In this document: piece by piece, positions 6,690-14,157 of the stretch | Numbering within the stretch: the stretch's first letter is position 1 | Layout: every line of letters begins with the position of its first letter | NCBI GenBank assembly: GCA_050945695.1 | Contig: JBMNTK010000069.1 | Span: 1-17,031, forward strand | From: Ch71 sp050945695 | GTDB taxonomy: Bacteria > Chloroflexota > Anaerolineae > DRVO01 | DNA length: 17,031 nt | Reading direction: 5' to 3' | Program-made: the position numbers and the translations under genes | The notes under the pieces: generated by a model | Seen by the model: the letters and a program-made list of their open reading frames with translations, nothing else | Database searches by the model: none | Told to the model about the DNA's origin: nothing

Positions 6690-9134
6690 CTACCACCGCG
6701 GCACGAAGGGCAAGTAGTTCGGTCCGGGCGTCGGTGTTGCTGTCGGCACCACAGTGGGCGTGGCGGTCGGCTTCACGGTCGGGCTTGGTGTTGGTGTGGG
6801 TGGCGCAGCATTGCAGGTGTAGATGCGGATGTCATCCACGAACCAGCCGTCGAATTGTGGGTATCCTATCTCATTATCGGTACCGACCCGAAAGCGGAAG
6901 CGCACGGATTGCCCAGCCAGCGAAGATAGATCCAGCCGGCTGGAAGTGTAGCCGTGGCTTGTGCGCACGAATCCCGATCGCCCTCCCAGTGGGTTTCCAT
7001 TGCCCGAAGCGATGGTGCCGTTGTACCCGTTGTCCTCGAACAGTGAACTTGCGTCCTGCCACGTGGTACCGTCCACGGAGTACTCGATCACTCCACCATC
7101 GTAGTTGGCGCTCTTGCTGGTGTAGTGATGGAAGAGGAACGAGTGATTGAAGCGGAGGTAGGCCTGCTTGCCAGCCGGTAGGGCGACGCCGCGGGACATG
7201 GCGATAGCAGAGTCGGCTGGCTCCGGAATGTCTATGCCCCAGAAGTTGGTGACGCCGCTCGTGGCGTTGGTCTTGTCTAGACCACTGACCCCGTGGCTGT
7301 TTTGAGGGTAGTACCACCCAACATAGCTTCCCGTAATCACCTGCGTAACCCAGTTGCCCGATGCCGGGTTCTCAAGATTGTCGAAGAAAAGGTCTTTGGG
7401 TGCATAGCCGGCCGGGCACACTGGCGCCTCACTAGGGCCGCAGCTTGGTGGGGTCATGGTCAGCTCCGTCGCCACAACCGCCTTTCGTACCTGCTGACAG
7501 TCGGCTGTGGTGATACCGTGGCTGCCCACGAGGCTGTCGCACGCGGCGGGGAGCAGGCTGCTGACATCCAGGAAGTCGCTCCCGGAGGTGAGGCGGTTGG
7601 TCTGCAGCTCGTAGAAGATGTGCGCCGCCTTCTCGATCCCCAGGCCAGTCACCGATTGCCCATTGAAGCTGCCACCGTCGGTGATGAGGTAGGCGGCCTT
7701 GTTGAGTATGCCCGAGTTCATGTGCACGCCGCCTTCGTCGAAGTAGTCTGAGAAGGGGGGAAAGCACCAATAGAGATCGCTCGTCACCCTATCAGGTTGA
7801 TCGAAGGATGGCGGGTCTGCCATATCCCGCGCCGCCCCGATGGCCAAGTCCTCGCCAGTCAGCCAGCGCACGCTTGGGCTATCGTTGCCTTTGCCGTTGG
7901 AGAGGTCCACGAACTCACCCCAGATGTCCGAGAGGGATTCGTTGATGGCACCGGACTGATACATGTAGAAGAGCCCGGAGGTGTGCTCAGTGACGGCATG
8001 AGTGTACTCGTGGGCGACCACGTCGTCGGCCAGCATGTTGGCACCGAAGGCGAATTGCTGGTAGTCGGGGTGCCAGAAAGCGTTTTCGTAAGGGCAGTCC
8101 TCGCTGGTGTCGCAGTAGCGCACGGTGGCCACAAGCTGGGCCCCGGCGTCGTCGTAGCTGTCGCGCCCATGGATGTTCGCGTAGAAGTTGTAGGCGTCGC
8201 CAAAGTAGTCGTAGGCCAGGTCCACGTCAGTGATGCCGCTTGGCCCCTCATTCTCTGAGCGTCTGAGGTGCAGCCCCGGAAGCGCGTCCCTTGGGGTGTT
8301 GCCGCTGTCGTAGATAGCCCGGCTGAGCGCCCTCTCGACCAGGTCCAGTTGCAGCACCACCGCCCCCCGGTGTGCGTCTATCAGGACCATCTGGTGCAGC
8401 ATCGCCTCCTGGCTGGAGATCTCCATCCGCCACACCAGGGAGGGGGGCAAGTCATGCGGGGTGAGGAGGCGAGGGTCGTACACCCAGAGCTCCGGCTCGG
8501 TCACCTGCAGCTGATCGGCCGCCAGGCCCGTGCCCTTCCTGACCAGTGCCAGGGCCAGTTCCTTGGCCTCAAGTGGGCTCAGCGTCGGTTCGGGGCTGAG
8601 GGACTGGATGGGCGCGATCTCGCCGTTGGCCGAGAGCACCGTGCCCCCGGCCACTTGCACGATCAGCTCGCCCCCCATCACCGGCACGCCCTGATAGAGC
8701 TGCTGGTAGCGCGTAAAGGAGCGGCCACGGTCCGCTTCCGTCACCCGAAACGTCGCCAGTTCCCTGGCGGGTGAGTTGACGCCGAAGATGGGGCCGAAAG
8801 CCTCCAGGAAGGTAAGAGCGGTGGTCTGCGGATCGGCTGGGGCGCCTTCTCCGCTCGGTGCCGCCTGCAACGCCCGGGCGGATGCTTCAGCGCCGGCGCT
8901 GTAGAAGCGCACCAGGCCGGTACGCGGATGGTAGGCGATCTCGCCCTGATCGCGGGCCTGAAGCTGAGCGGCCAGAGACTCTGGGGATGCTTGACTGTGG
9001 GCGTCGGTGAGTGCCAGCCCGGCCGCGGCGGAAGTAAATAGAAGGAGCAACACCAGCAGTCGCCGCCTGGTCGCGATGACTTGCGGTGCGCGAGACGAGA
9101 TGGCGACAACCAATTCGAGAAGCCGTGTACGCAT
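6690..9134 (-). CDS. exported thermolysin-family (M4) metalloprotease with MAM-like domain and YLP tail
   Basis: The 814-residue secreted zinc endopeptidase precursor begins with an Arg-rich n-region (RRR 23-25) and a hydrophobic stretch 26-42, with cleavage probably near 47-49. An FTP/PepSY-type propeptide follows (about 80-250). The catalytic domain has HEYTH at 375-379 and its third zinc ligand Glu399 in NESLSD, the same 24-residue spacing as thermolysin. A downstream GGVHMNSGI supplies the transition-state His. About 580-770 is a beta-sandwich of the MAM/M6-associated type (SVDGTTWQDASS, FVDDIRIYTC), probably for substrate or surface binding. A Thr/Pro-rich stalk leads to the C-terminus PNYLPFVPRW. 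GGAG lies 6 nt before the ATG. All catalytic residues are intact, so it is probably active. Confidence 0.95.
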   Translation of the reverse strand: MRTRLLELVVAISSRAPQVIATRRRLLVLLLLFTSAAAGLALTDAHSQASPESLAAQLQARDQGEIAYHPRTGLVRFYSAGAEASARALQAAPSGEGAPADPQTTALTFLEAFGPIFGVNSPARELATFRVTEADRGRSFTRYQQLYQGVPVMGGELIVQVAGGTVLSANGEIAPIQSLSPEPTLSPLEAKELALALVRKGTGLAADQLQVTEPELWVYDPRLLTPHDLPPSLVWRMEISSQEAMLHQMVLIDAHRGAVVLQLDLVERALSRAIYDSGNTPRDALPGLHLRRSENEGPSGITDVDLAYDYFGDAYNFYANIHGRDSYDDAGAQLVATVRYCDTSEDCPYENAFWHPDYQQFAFGANMLADDVVAHEYTHAVTEHTSGLFYMYQSGAINESLSDIWGEFVDLSNGKGNDSPSVRWLTGEDLAIGAARDMADPPSFDQPDRVTSDLYWCFPPFSDYFDEGGVHMNSGILNKAAYLITDGGSFNGQSVTGLGIEKAAHIFYELQTNRLTSGSDFLDVSSLLPAACDSLVGSHGITTADCQQVRKAVVATELTMTPPSCGPSEAPVCPAGYAPKDLFFDNLENPASGNWVTQVITGSYVGWYYPQNSHGVSGLDKTNATSGVTNFWGIDIPEPADSAIAMSRGVALPAGKQAYLRFNHSFLFHHYTSKSANYDGGVIEYSVDGTTWQDASSLFEDNGYNGTIASGNGNPLGGRSGFVRTSHGYTSSRLDLSSLAGQSVRFRFRVGTDNEIGYPQFDGWFVDDIRIYTCNAAPPTPTPSPTVKPTATPTVVPTATPTPGPNYLPFVPRW

Positions 9135-9234
9135 GTCCAGCTCCAGTGCTACAATGTGGGTTTAGTGTGTGAGTCGGACCGTCACCGGAATCGCTATTCG
9201 GGTTGTTGGTCAACGTGGTCGAGATTCGTTTCTG

Positions 9235-9645
9235 CTATGGCTGCACCCGCCTCACTGATGGCAGGCGGTCGAAGTGGCGATCGAAGGAGTAGACGTACTC
9301 CTCTTCTGCCGCGTGCATGCGCGCGGCTGACAGCGCGTCCACGAAATCCACGCCGTTCCGCTCGTAGGTCACGAGGGCCTCCAGCAGGACCGCCCGCTCC
9401 GGCACCTCCAGGTTGGGCAGGAGGAGGAAGTCGCGCATGGTGGTGGCTATGTCGCTGATGGCGATCTTGTAGAAGGACCGGAGGGTCCAGACGCACTCAG
9501 CAATGACGACGGTATCCACGATCAGCGTGATCTCGCCTCGTTCCATGCGCTCGAAGAGAGCGCGCGCCCGGGCGGCCATGTCAGGAGGGTCGCCGAGCAG
9601 AAAGCGCAATATGACATTGGCGTCTACATAGGCTCGCTCGGGCAT
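9235..9645 (-). CDS. PIN-domain toxin (VapC-type ribonuclease)
   Basis: The 136-residue PIN-domain protein is predicted to be a Mg-dependent endoribonuclease that inhibits translation when released from its antitoxin. The acidic residues expected of the fold are visible: Asp8 in YVDANVIL, Glu50 in VIAECVW, Asp100/Asp103 in VDFVDALSA and Asp122 in SFDRHF. Its start codon overlaps the end of the antitoxin gene by 22 nt in another frame, the usual translational coupling of such modules. AGAGGA precedes the ATG by about 7 nt. Specific RNA target unknown. Confidence 0.9.
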   Translation of the reverse strand: MPERAYVDANVILRFLLGDPPDMAARARALFERMERGEITLIVDTVVIAECVWTLRSFYKIAISDIATTMRDFLLLPNLEVPERAVLLEALVTYERNGVDFVDALSAARMHAAEEEYVYSFDRHFDRLPSVRRVQP

Positions 9646-9902
9646 CGCTCGTCCTCTCGCTCCAGGGCTTCGCCCAGAGCTCTGCCGACCTCGTCACGGA
9701 TGGCCTCGACGCCCGGGTAGGGCCGGTCGCTGGCGAGCCGGCCGGCCAGGCCTGCGACCGTCGGCTGTCCTACCGGCAAGAGCCGCGCTCCGCGCTCGTC
9801 GAGGGAAAAGAGCACATGGTCCTGTTCCTTTATGCCTAGGCGCTCACGCACTTCCTTCGGTATGGTGATCTGCCCTTTCGCGGTGACCTTAGCCATCCAC
9901 AT
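9624..9902 (-). CDS. AbrB/MazE-type antitoxin of the PIN toxin
   Basis: The 92-residue protein has an N-terminal SpoVT/AbrB swapped-hairpin DNA-binding domain: AKVTAKGQITIPKEVRERLGI at about 4-24 is the family signature. The C-terminal half (about 45-90, acidic and Arg-rich) would wrap the PIN toxin. In this class the antitoxin both neutralises the toxin and represses its own promoter. The start at 9902 is set by AAGGAG 7 nt upstream; Met3 is a less likely alternative. Partner toxin follows with a 22-nt overlap. Confidence 0.9.
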   Translation of the reverse strand: MWMAKVTAKGQITIPKEVRERLGIKEQDHVLFSLDERGARLLPVGQPTVAGLAGRLASDRPYPGVEAIRDEVGRALGEALEREDERCPSEPM

Positions 9903-9978
9903 GAGGGTTCTCCTTACTATCCGAGCGTTGCCTTACTGAGCACCAGTCTACCACTCGAAGCCACCCAGGGCTACCTTT

Positions 9979-10225
9979 CTTGGCGTCTTTGCGCCTTGGC
10001 GTGAGGCCCTACCCTTCCCCGTTCATGACCAGCCTGCCTCACGCAAAGCCGCAAAGGCGCCAAGGAAATCAGGAGGAACGGACCGGGAACAAGAGAGGCT
10101 TGGAGAGGCGAGATGAGACAGATCTGATGGGACATAGCATGACCCCACCATCTAGCTCCAGACCCTACTCCAGCCATCTCTTCCATTCCTCTTTGGCTTT
10201 GCGCCTTGGCGTCTTTGCGTGAGGC
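9979..10225. mobile_element. MITE-like cluster of three inverted 'cgcaaagacgccaag' repeats
   Basis: Three related segments of about 30 bp lie in the 342-bp gene-free gap. They are 9979-10007 (CTTGGCGTCTTTGCG...GTGAGGC), 10036-10065 (GCCTCACGCAAAG...GCGCCAAGG) and 10191-10225 (CTTTGGCTTTGCG...GCGTGAGGC). The second is inverted relative to the other two. Segments two and three form imperfect terminal inverted repeats around a core of about 125 bp with no coding potential. A 12-bp tandem copy of gtgaggctcccc abuts the right end (about 10219-10242). No transposase is present, so this is at most a non-autonomous element or a REP-type repeat cluster. Confidence 0.55.
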
Positions 10226-10244
10226 TCCCCGTGAGGCTCCCCCG

Positions 10245-11303
10245 CTAGATCTCCCAGGGCTCGGTGGGCAGGCCGAACTGCTCGCACAGCCACTGGTAGG
10301 CGGCCACCATGGACTCTTCGGTGGGCTGATGGCCGGTGGCGTGGTCGAAGCAGCCGATGTGCTTCTCCGCCCCGTAGATGGCGTAGGCGGCCCGGGCGGC
10401 ATTGAGGTACTGCCAGCTGGCCGGCCCGTCATAGAGCCCCGCTACGAGCAGGTAGGGCCGAGGGGCGTGCAGGGCCAACAGGTGATGGTGGGCCAGCCCG
10501 TCCATGCCCTCCCCGAACTTGCGGCCCAGGTACCAGGGATCCTGCCAGTTGGTGAAGGTGTAGCCGATCCCCAGATCCGAGGCGATGGTGGCCTTGATGC
10601 GCTCATCCAGGCAGCCGTTGTAGGTGGCCATCTTGCCCCCCAGGGAATGCCCGATGATGAGCACCCGCTCCGGGTCCACATCGGGCTGGGCCAGAAGCAG
10701 GTCGGTGGCCAGACGGGTGTCGTGGATGAGCTTGCCCATCCCTGTCCAGTTGGGGTTATCCCCCAGGACCTTGGCGGCACCGGCGTGCCACCAGGCGAAG
10801 CTGGCATCGCTCTGTGGATCGGGGACGGTGTTGTAGGGGAAGGCCTCCACGCAGGCCACCTTGAACCCGTGCTCAACCAGGTGCCGGCCGAAGAAGGTGG
10901 TGCGCCGGTCCGGAGGCAGGGGCTCGCGCGTCTTCAGGTTGTAGCCCACCATCCGGTCGGGGTCGTAGAAGGGGACGATTGCGCAGGGCAGGGGCGAGGG
11001 GCCGGCGTTCTCGGGCTCCAGGATGAGCACCTGCTGGCGGGTCTCCGGGCTGTTGGGCTGCAGGTAGAGGGTGGCGTGGCAGTGGGGCAGGTCGAACGAG
11101 TCCACTACCTCTGGTGTGGTGTCGAAAGGACGGTACGAGTGGGAACCCAGCACCGCCTCCCATCGGGCCTTCAGTCCCTGGCGCCGCTTCTCCCAGAGCT
11201 CCCGAGAGGGAGTCTCGTCGGGGCCAAAGAGGGGCTCCAGGCCCTCGTCCGGTCCTAGGTCGGTGTAAGGAGGCGTGCTCAGGCGGGTAACCATGTCGGT
11301 CAT
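10245..11303 (-). CDS. alpha/beta hydrolase, acetyl xylan esterase/dienelactone hydrolase-like
   Basis: The 352-residue protein has no signal peptide and is predicted to be a cytoplasmic serine hydrolase or esterase. The nucleophile elbow is IGHSLGGK with Ser220. A later Asp in LYDGP and His325 in ATGHQP are plausible triad partners. The long N-terminal part (about 1-120) and the AEKHIGCFDHATGH ending resemble large bacterial carbohydrate-esterase-like hydrolases, but no substrate can be named. The start is supported by AGAGGAG 6-7 nt upstream; Met4 is an alternative. A 9-bp hairpin (11335-11343/11356-11364) lies between it and the upstream lipoprotein gene, 78 nt apart, so a shared transcript is possible. 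Confidence 0.85.
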   Translation of the reverse strand: MTDMVTRLSTPPYTDLGPDEGLEPLFGPDETPSRELWEKRRQGLKARWEAVLGSHSYRPFDTTPEVVDSFDLPHCHATLYLQPNSPETRQQVLILEPENAGPSPLPCAIVPFYDPDRMVGYNLKTREPLPPDRRTTFFGRHLVEHGFKVACVEAFPYNTVPDPQSDASFAWWHAGAAKVLGDNPNWTGMGKLIHDTRLATDLLLAQPDVDPERVLIIGHSLGGKMATYNGCLDERIKATIASDLGIGYTFTNWQDPWYLGRKFGEGMDGLAHHHLLALHAPRPYLLVAGLYDGPASWQYLNAARAAYAIYGAEKHIGCFDHATGHQPTEESMVAAYQWLCEQFGLPTEPWEI

Positions 11304-11334
11304 GCGGGTCTCCTCTGAAGCTGAGTGTTCAGGC

Positions 11335-11364
11335 TCACCTGGCAGCGCTGACGTAGCCAGGTGA
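11335..11364 (-). other. hairpin between the lipoprotein and alpha/beta hydrolase genes
   Basis: TCACCTGGC (11335-11343) and GCCAGGTGA (11356-11364) are perfect inverted arms around a 12-nt loop, 18 nt after the lipoprotein stop at 11382. There is no T-run. It could be a weak terminator, an mRNA processing site or an operator for the hydrolase. Confidence 0.4.
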
Positions 11365-11381
11365 CCGGTATGATGCTCCCG

Positions 11382-12077
11382 TTAGCGCAGTTTATCCAGG
11401 GCCAGCTGTGCCAGGTCGGCGACGGTTTGGTCGGACATGCCCGAGTCCATGCCGGCGACAATCAGCATGGCGGCAAAGGGCCCCCGGCGGGCCCACACGA
11501 CGTAGCTCACACCGGTGAAGTCCCCGTCCTCCAGCACTGAGCGGTAGGTAACCGACTCGTCGCCGAAGGGTCCCAGCTCAGCCTGCTCAATGGTCGTGCC
11601 CTCGTAGGCCAGGTCCATCTCCTCTTCGAGGTAGGTGTCCATCAGGAGGTAGGCCGCCTGGGCCATCTTGGGGGTCTCGAACCACAGGAGCACCTCGTGC
11701 ACTAGTAGGGGCTCGCGGAACAGGTCGGTGGACTCAAGGTCCTTTAGCTCGAAGAACACGCTGGCCATGACCGGGTCTAGTGGGTCGTCGCTGGGCTCCA
11801 GAGCCATCTCCCATTCGGAGGGCCACTCATCCACATTCTGAGTCATGGTGTAGCCGGGCGGAAGGTCCGCCAGAGTGAGGAGGTAGCCGCTTAGTACAGC
11901 CGGGTCTGGACTCCGGGTCGGGGTTACCGTTGGTGTGGGGCTTGGTTCGGGAGTGGGGGTCGAGGTGGACGCCAGAACCACGGACACCCCAGCGTTTGGG
12001 GAGTCACCCAGGTCCACCGAGACCTGGCAACCGGTCATGAGCGCGAGTGCGCAGAGCAGCAACAGGGCGGTCCTCAT
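11382..12077 (-). CDS. lipoprotein of unknown function
   Basis: The 231-residue protein has a short signal peptide and the lipobox LMTGC (Cys17), so it should be lipid-anchored outside the cytoplasmic membrane. Residues about 36-58 are a Ser/Thr/Pro stalk. The remaining globular part of about 170 residues (LADLPPGYTMTQN at about 72, then SVTYRSVLEDGDFTGVSYVVWARRGPFAAMLIVAG) looks like the uncharacterised lipoproteins that score a hydrophobic-pocket fold in Actinobacteria and Chloroflexota; I cannot name a family. AGGAGG lies 8 nt before the ATG, and a 7-bp hairpin (12102-12119) lies just upstream in the leader. Confidence 0.85.
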   Translation of the reverse strand: MRTALLLLCALALMTGCQVSVDLGDSPNAGVSVVLASTSTPTPEPSPTPTVTPTRSPDPAVLSGYLLTLADLPPGYTMTQNVDEWPSEWEMALEPSDDPLDPVMASVFFELKDLESTDLFREPLLVHEVLLWFETPKMAQAAYLLMDTYLEEEMDLAYEGTTIEQAELGPFGDESVTYRSVLEDGDFTGVSYVVWARRGPFAAMLIVAGMDSGMSDQTVADLAQLALDKLR

Positions 12078-12189
12078 CCGGCTTTCCTCCTATCGGGAGA
12101 GGCCCTCATCCGTGAGGGCTGTGGTCCTGGTGGCCAGGCGGAAAGGATCACTCAGTTGTCGTCAACGGGAGGGCCAAACTTGAGCCAAA

Positions 12190-12227
12190 GCCAGATCCAA
12201 GGCAGCGCCTGCTGTCTTGGATCTGGC
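12190..12227 (-). terminator. hairpin terminator after the molybdopterin-domain lipoprotein gene
   Basis: Arms 12190-12205 and 12212-12227 give a 16-bp stem with a single non-Watson-Crick position around a 6-nt loop, 41 nt after the stop at 12268. On the minus strand it is followed by TTTGGCTCAAGTTTGG, a weak T-rich tail. It also separates this gene from the lipoprotein gene that follows. Confidence 0.65.
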
Positions 12228-12267
12228 CGTGACCATTTCCGGGAGGGGGTGAGGTGCCGGGGACCCG

Positions 12268-12999
12268 CTACATGCCCAGAGGAGCATCCCCCTGGCTGGG
12301 CCGTTCGGCCAGGACGTCAATCCGCACCAGCCACTTCACCCACTTGCCGCCCACCTGGTCGGGCAGCACAGCCCGCACCGGGAAACCATGCAGCACCGGC
12401 AGCGGCTCGCGCTCCCATTCGTAGGCCAGGAAGCCCCCCTTCTCTTCCAGGTCGGCCAGGGTTACGTAGGCGAAGTAGTCGTCAGCGCTCACCAGCCGGA
12501 GCGTGGTAGCCTTCTCCTGAACGCCCGCCAGGGCAAGCACGTCCATGATGGGCACGCCGCCCCAGCTGGCGTTGTTCACGAAGAACCCCGGGCAGACCAA
12601 CTCCGGCCCGGCCTCGACCTTGGGTAGGCAGCGAAGCTGATCGTAGCTGAGGCTCAAGGGAGTGTCTACCAGCCCGACCACCTCGAGGCGATAGGACTCG
12701 AGGTCTATGACCTGAACGTCCCCGGTCACGTTGAGCCCGGTGGCCGGGTCCAGCTCGGTATAGCCGGGGATCACGGCCGGCAGGGTGGGCACGGCGATGG
12801 GCTCCAGGTCGCAAGCTTCCAGCTCCACGACCCTGGTTGGGGTGGCGGCCGGCGTGGGCTCCGCCTCGGACGTGGGCAGGGCGGTAGCGGCCGGCTGGGC
12901 CGGGGCTTGGTCGGCGCCGGTCACGGCTGCGGCACAGGCTACCAGGACGCCGAGAGCTAGTATGAGGACTGTCAGGTAGGCCAACTTCTTCCAGGTCAC
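12268..12999 (-). CDS. lipoprotein with sulfite oxidase-type molybdopterin-binding domain
   Basis: Predicted 243-residue surface lipoprotein with an oxidoreductase molybdopterin-binding domain as in sulfite oxidase and MsrP (YedY). The domain shows Cys136 in ELVCPGF, at the position of the molybdenum-ligating Cys, then WGGVPIMDVLALAGV and a YEWEREPLPVLHGFPVRAVLP segment with the typical GxPxR end. The GTG at 12999 is chosen because AAAGGTGG sits 6 nt upstream and a compact signal with lipobox LVAC (Cys22) follows. The longer frame from ATG 13077 overlaps a TATAAT box. The signal begins VTWKK and lacks the twin-arginine motif that cofactor-loaded family members normally need for export. A Thr/Pro-rich linker follows the lipid Cys. 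It has neither the dimerisation domain of sulfite oxidases nor a visible MsrQ partner. Substrate unknown. Confidence 0.8.
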   Translation of the reverse strand: MTWKKLAYLTVLILALGVLVACAAAVTGADQAPAQPAATALPTSEAEPTPAATPTRVVELEACDLEPIAVPTLPAVIPGYTELDPATGLNVTGDVQVIDLESYRLEVVGLVDTPLSLSYDQLRCLPKVEAGPELVCPGFFVNNASWGGVPIMDVLALAGVQEKATTLRLVSADDYFAYVTLADLEEKGGFLAYEWEREPLPVLHGFPVRAVLPDQVGGKWVKWLVRIDVLAERPSQGDAPLGM

Positions 13000-13076
13000 A
13001 CTCTGCCACCTTTCATTGAGATGCGCCACCGACTGGCGTCGGCAGCTATCAAGGGTTGTATTGAGGTAATGTATCA

Positions 13077-13112
13077 ATTATACACTGAAGTGATGAGGAA
13101 TGCCGAAACGGG
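13077..13112 (-). promoter_or_regulatory. putative promoter of the molybdopterin-domain lipoprotein gene
   Basis: TATAAT (13082-13077) is a perfect -10 in an AT-rich patch of an otherwise GC-rich region, about 78 nt upstream of the GTG start at 12999. No good -35 stands 16-18 bp upstream; the closest, TTCGGC, needs a 19-bp spacer. Confidence 0.45.
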
Positions 13113-13247
13113 GAAGTTGCCACGAACGTGGGCGGCTGCGGGGGATCACACGCGCTGATGGGTCTGTAGGAGCGGGGGACGGTCCGCCGCCCCCATCGGG
13201 GAAGCCGTGGGCCGGGAGCACGCCGGGGGGTTCAGCCCTCGGACGTC

Positions 13248-14157
13248 CTACCCCCAGGTCAGTCCGTAGAGCTCGGTGGCGTTGCGCCAGGCGATGCGCT
13301 CGATCTGGGCCGCGGTGGCTCCTGCCTGCTCCAGGAAGCCCACCAGCGCGGCGGTGCTGGGCACGTAGGGCACGTCCTCCACCGAGCGCACTTGGCGCCG
13401 CCCGATGGGAGAGGCGCTATCGGGCACATCGAACAGGACTCCGTAGGGCAGGAAGGGCGGCCCCACCCGGGTGGTCCAGTCCGTGCCGGCCACCAGTCTC
13501 TCTGCCCCGATCTCCTTCAGCGCCCGAGACAGGGCCGGGACGTTGTTGATGGTCGCGTATCTCGACCCAGAAGTTCTCTCCCCGGGCCAGGCGGGGGGCC
13601 AGCTGGTCAATGTAGTAGTCCGACATGCGGCCGCCGATGGTGTGGGCCACCAGGTAGCGCGCCTGGGGTACGGCCTCAGCGAGGGCAAACAGCTGGGCCA
13701 TATGGGCGATGCCCTTTTCGTAGTTGGTGGAGACGTGGGTGTGGATGGGCAGGCCGTAGCTCGTCGCCTGCTCCACGGAAGCTATCACCTCCGGTCGGGT
13801 CAGCCCGTCCTCGACCACATCCACCAGCACTTCGCCGTACTGCACAAACCCCCACTCCTCCGCGGCCAGGCGCAGGACCTGCTCTGACCCTTCGGGGAAC
13901 TGAGGGCTCACCAGGCAGGCAGCATAGAAGCGGCCGCCAGAGCGGACACACAGTTCGTGCAGGAACCGGTTGCCGCGCTCCAGCCATTCGGGGTCAGTCC
14001 GCATGCGCTTCACTTCCGGCGTGTCGCAGCTCAGCACCAAGCGCAGGTCAGCTCCGTCCCGCTCCACGACGGCCAGCAGCTCGGGGAGGATGTCCCCCCG
14101 AGGGCTACCGTCGGAGCCGAAGGCGCTCACGTGGATGTGCGTGTCCAGCCATCTCAT
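13248..14157 (-). pseudogene. amidohydrolase (Amidohydro_2-like) interrupted by a frameshift near 13560
   Basis: A metal-dependent hydrolase of the amidohydrolase superfamily, split over two frames. The 5' frame carries DTHIH (His7, His9), the mid-barrel HTHVS and VAHTIGG. It reads correctly to NFWVEI near 13560 and then into nonsense. The 3' frame takes over with YATINNVPALSRAL, AGTDWTTRVG (metal/catalytic Asp) and the family-typical ending IAWRNATELYGL. The frame offset equals one extra base (or two missing) in about 13551-13570. Removing one base gives 302 residues, a normal length. The ATG at 14157 overlaps the TGA of the upstream gene as ATGA, with AGGAG about 10 nt before it, so the two genes are translationally coupled. 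All key motifs survive, so either decay is very recent or the base is an assembly error. Substrate not identifiable. Confidence 0.85.

Noticed and set aside
9971..10432. 153-codon minus-strand frame across the repeat cluster
   Set aside because: It consists of repeat sequence plus an out-of-frame overlap with the alpha/beta hydrolase 3' end; no coding signature.
10206..11258. 350-codon plus-strand frame opposite the alpha/beta hydrolase
   Set aside because: A shadow frame: no domain signature, starts within the repeat cluster, and the minus strand encodes a complete hydrolase with GHSLGG and a good ribosome binding site.
13000..13077. N-terminal extension of the molybdopterin-domain lipoprotein to the ATG at 13077
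   Set aside because: That ATG overlaps the TATAAT box and lacks an SD, while GTG 12999 has AAAGGTGG at 6 nt and places the lipobox at a normal distance.
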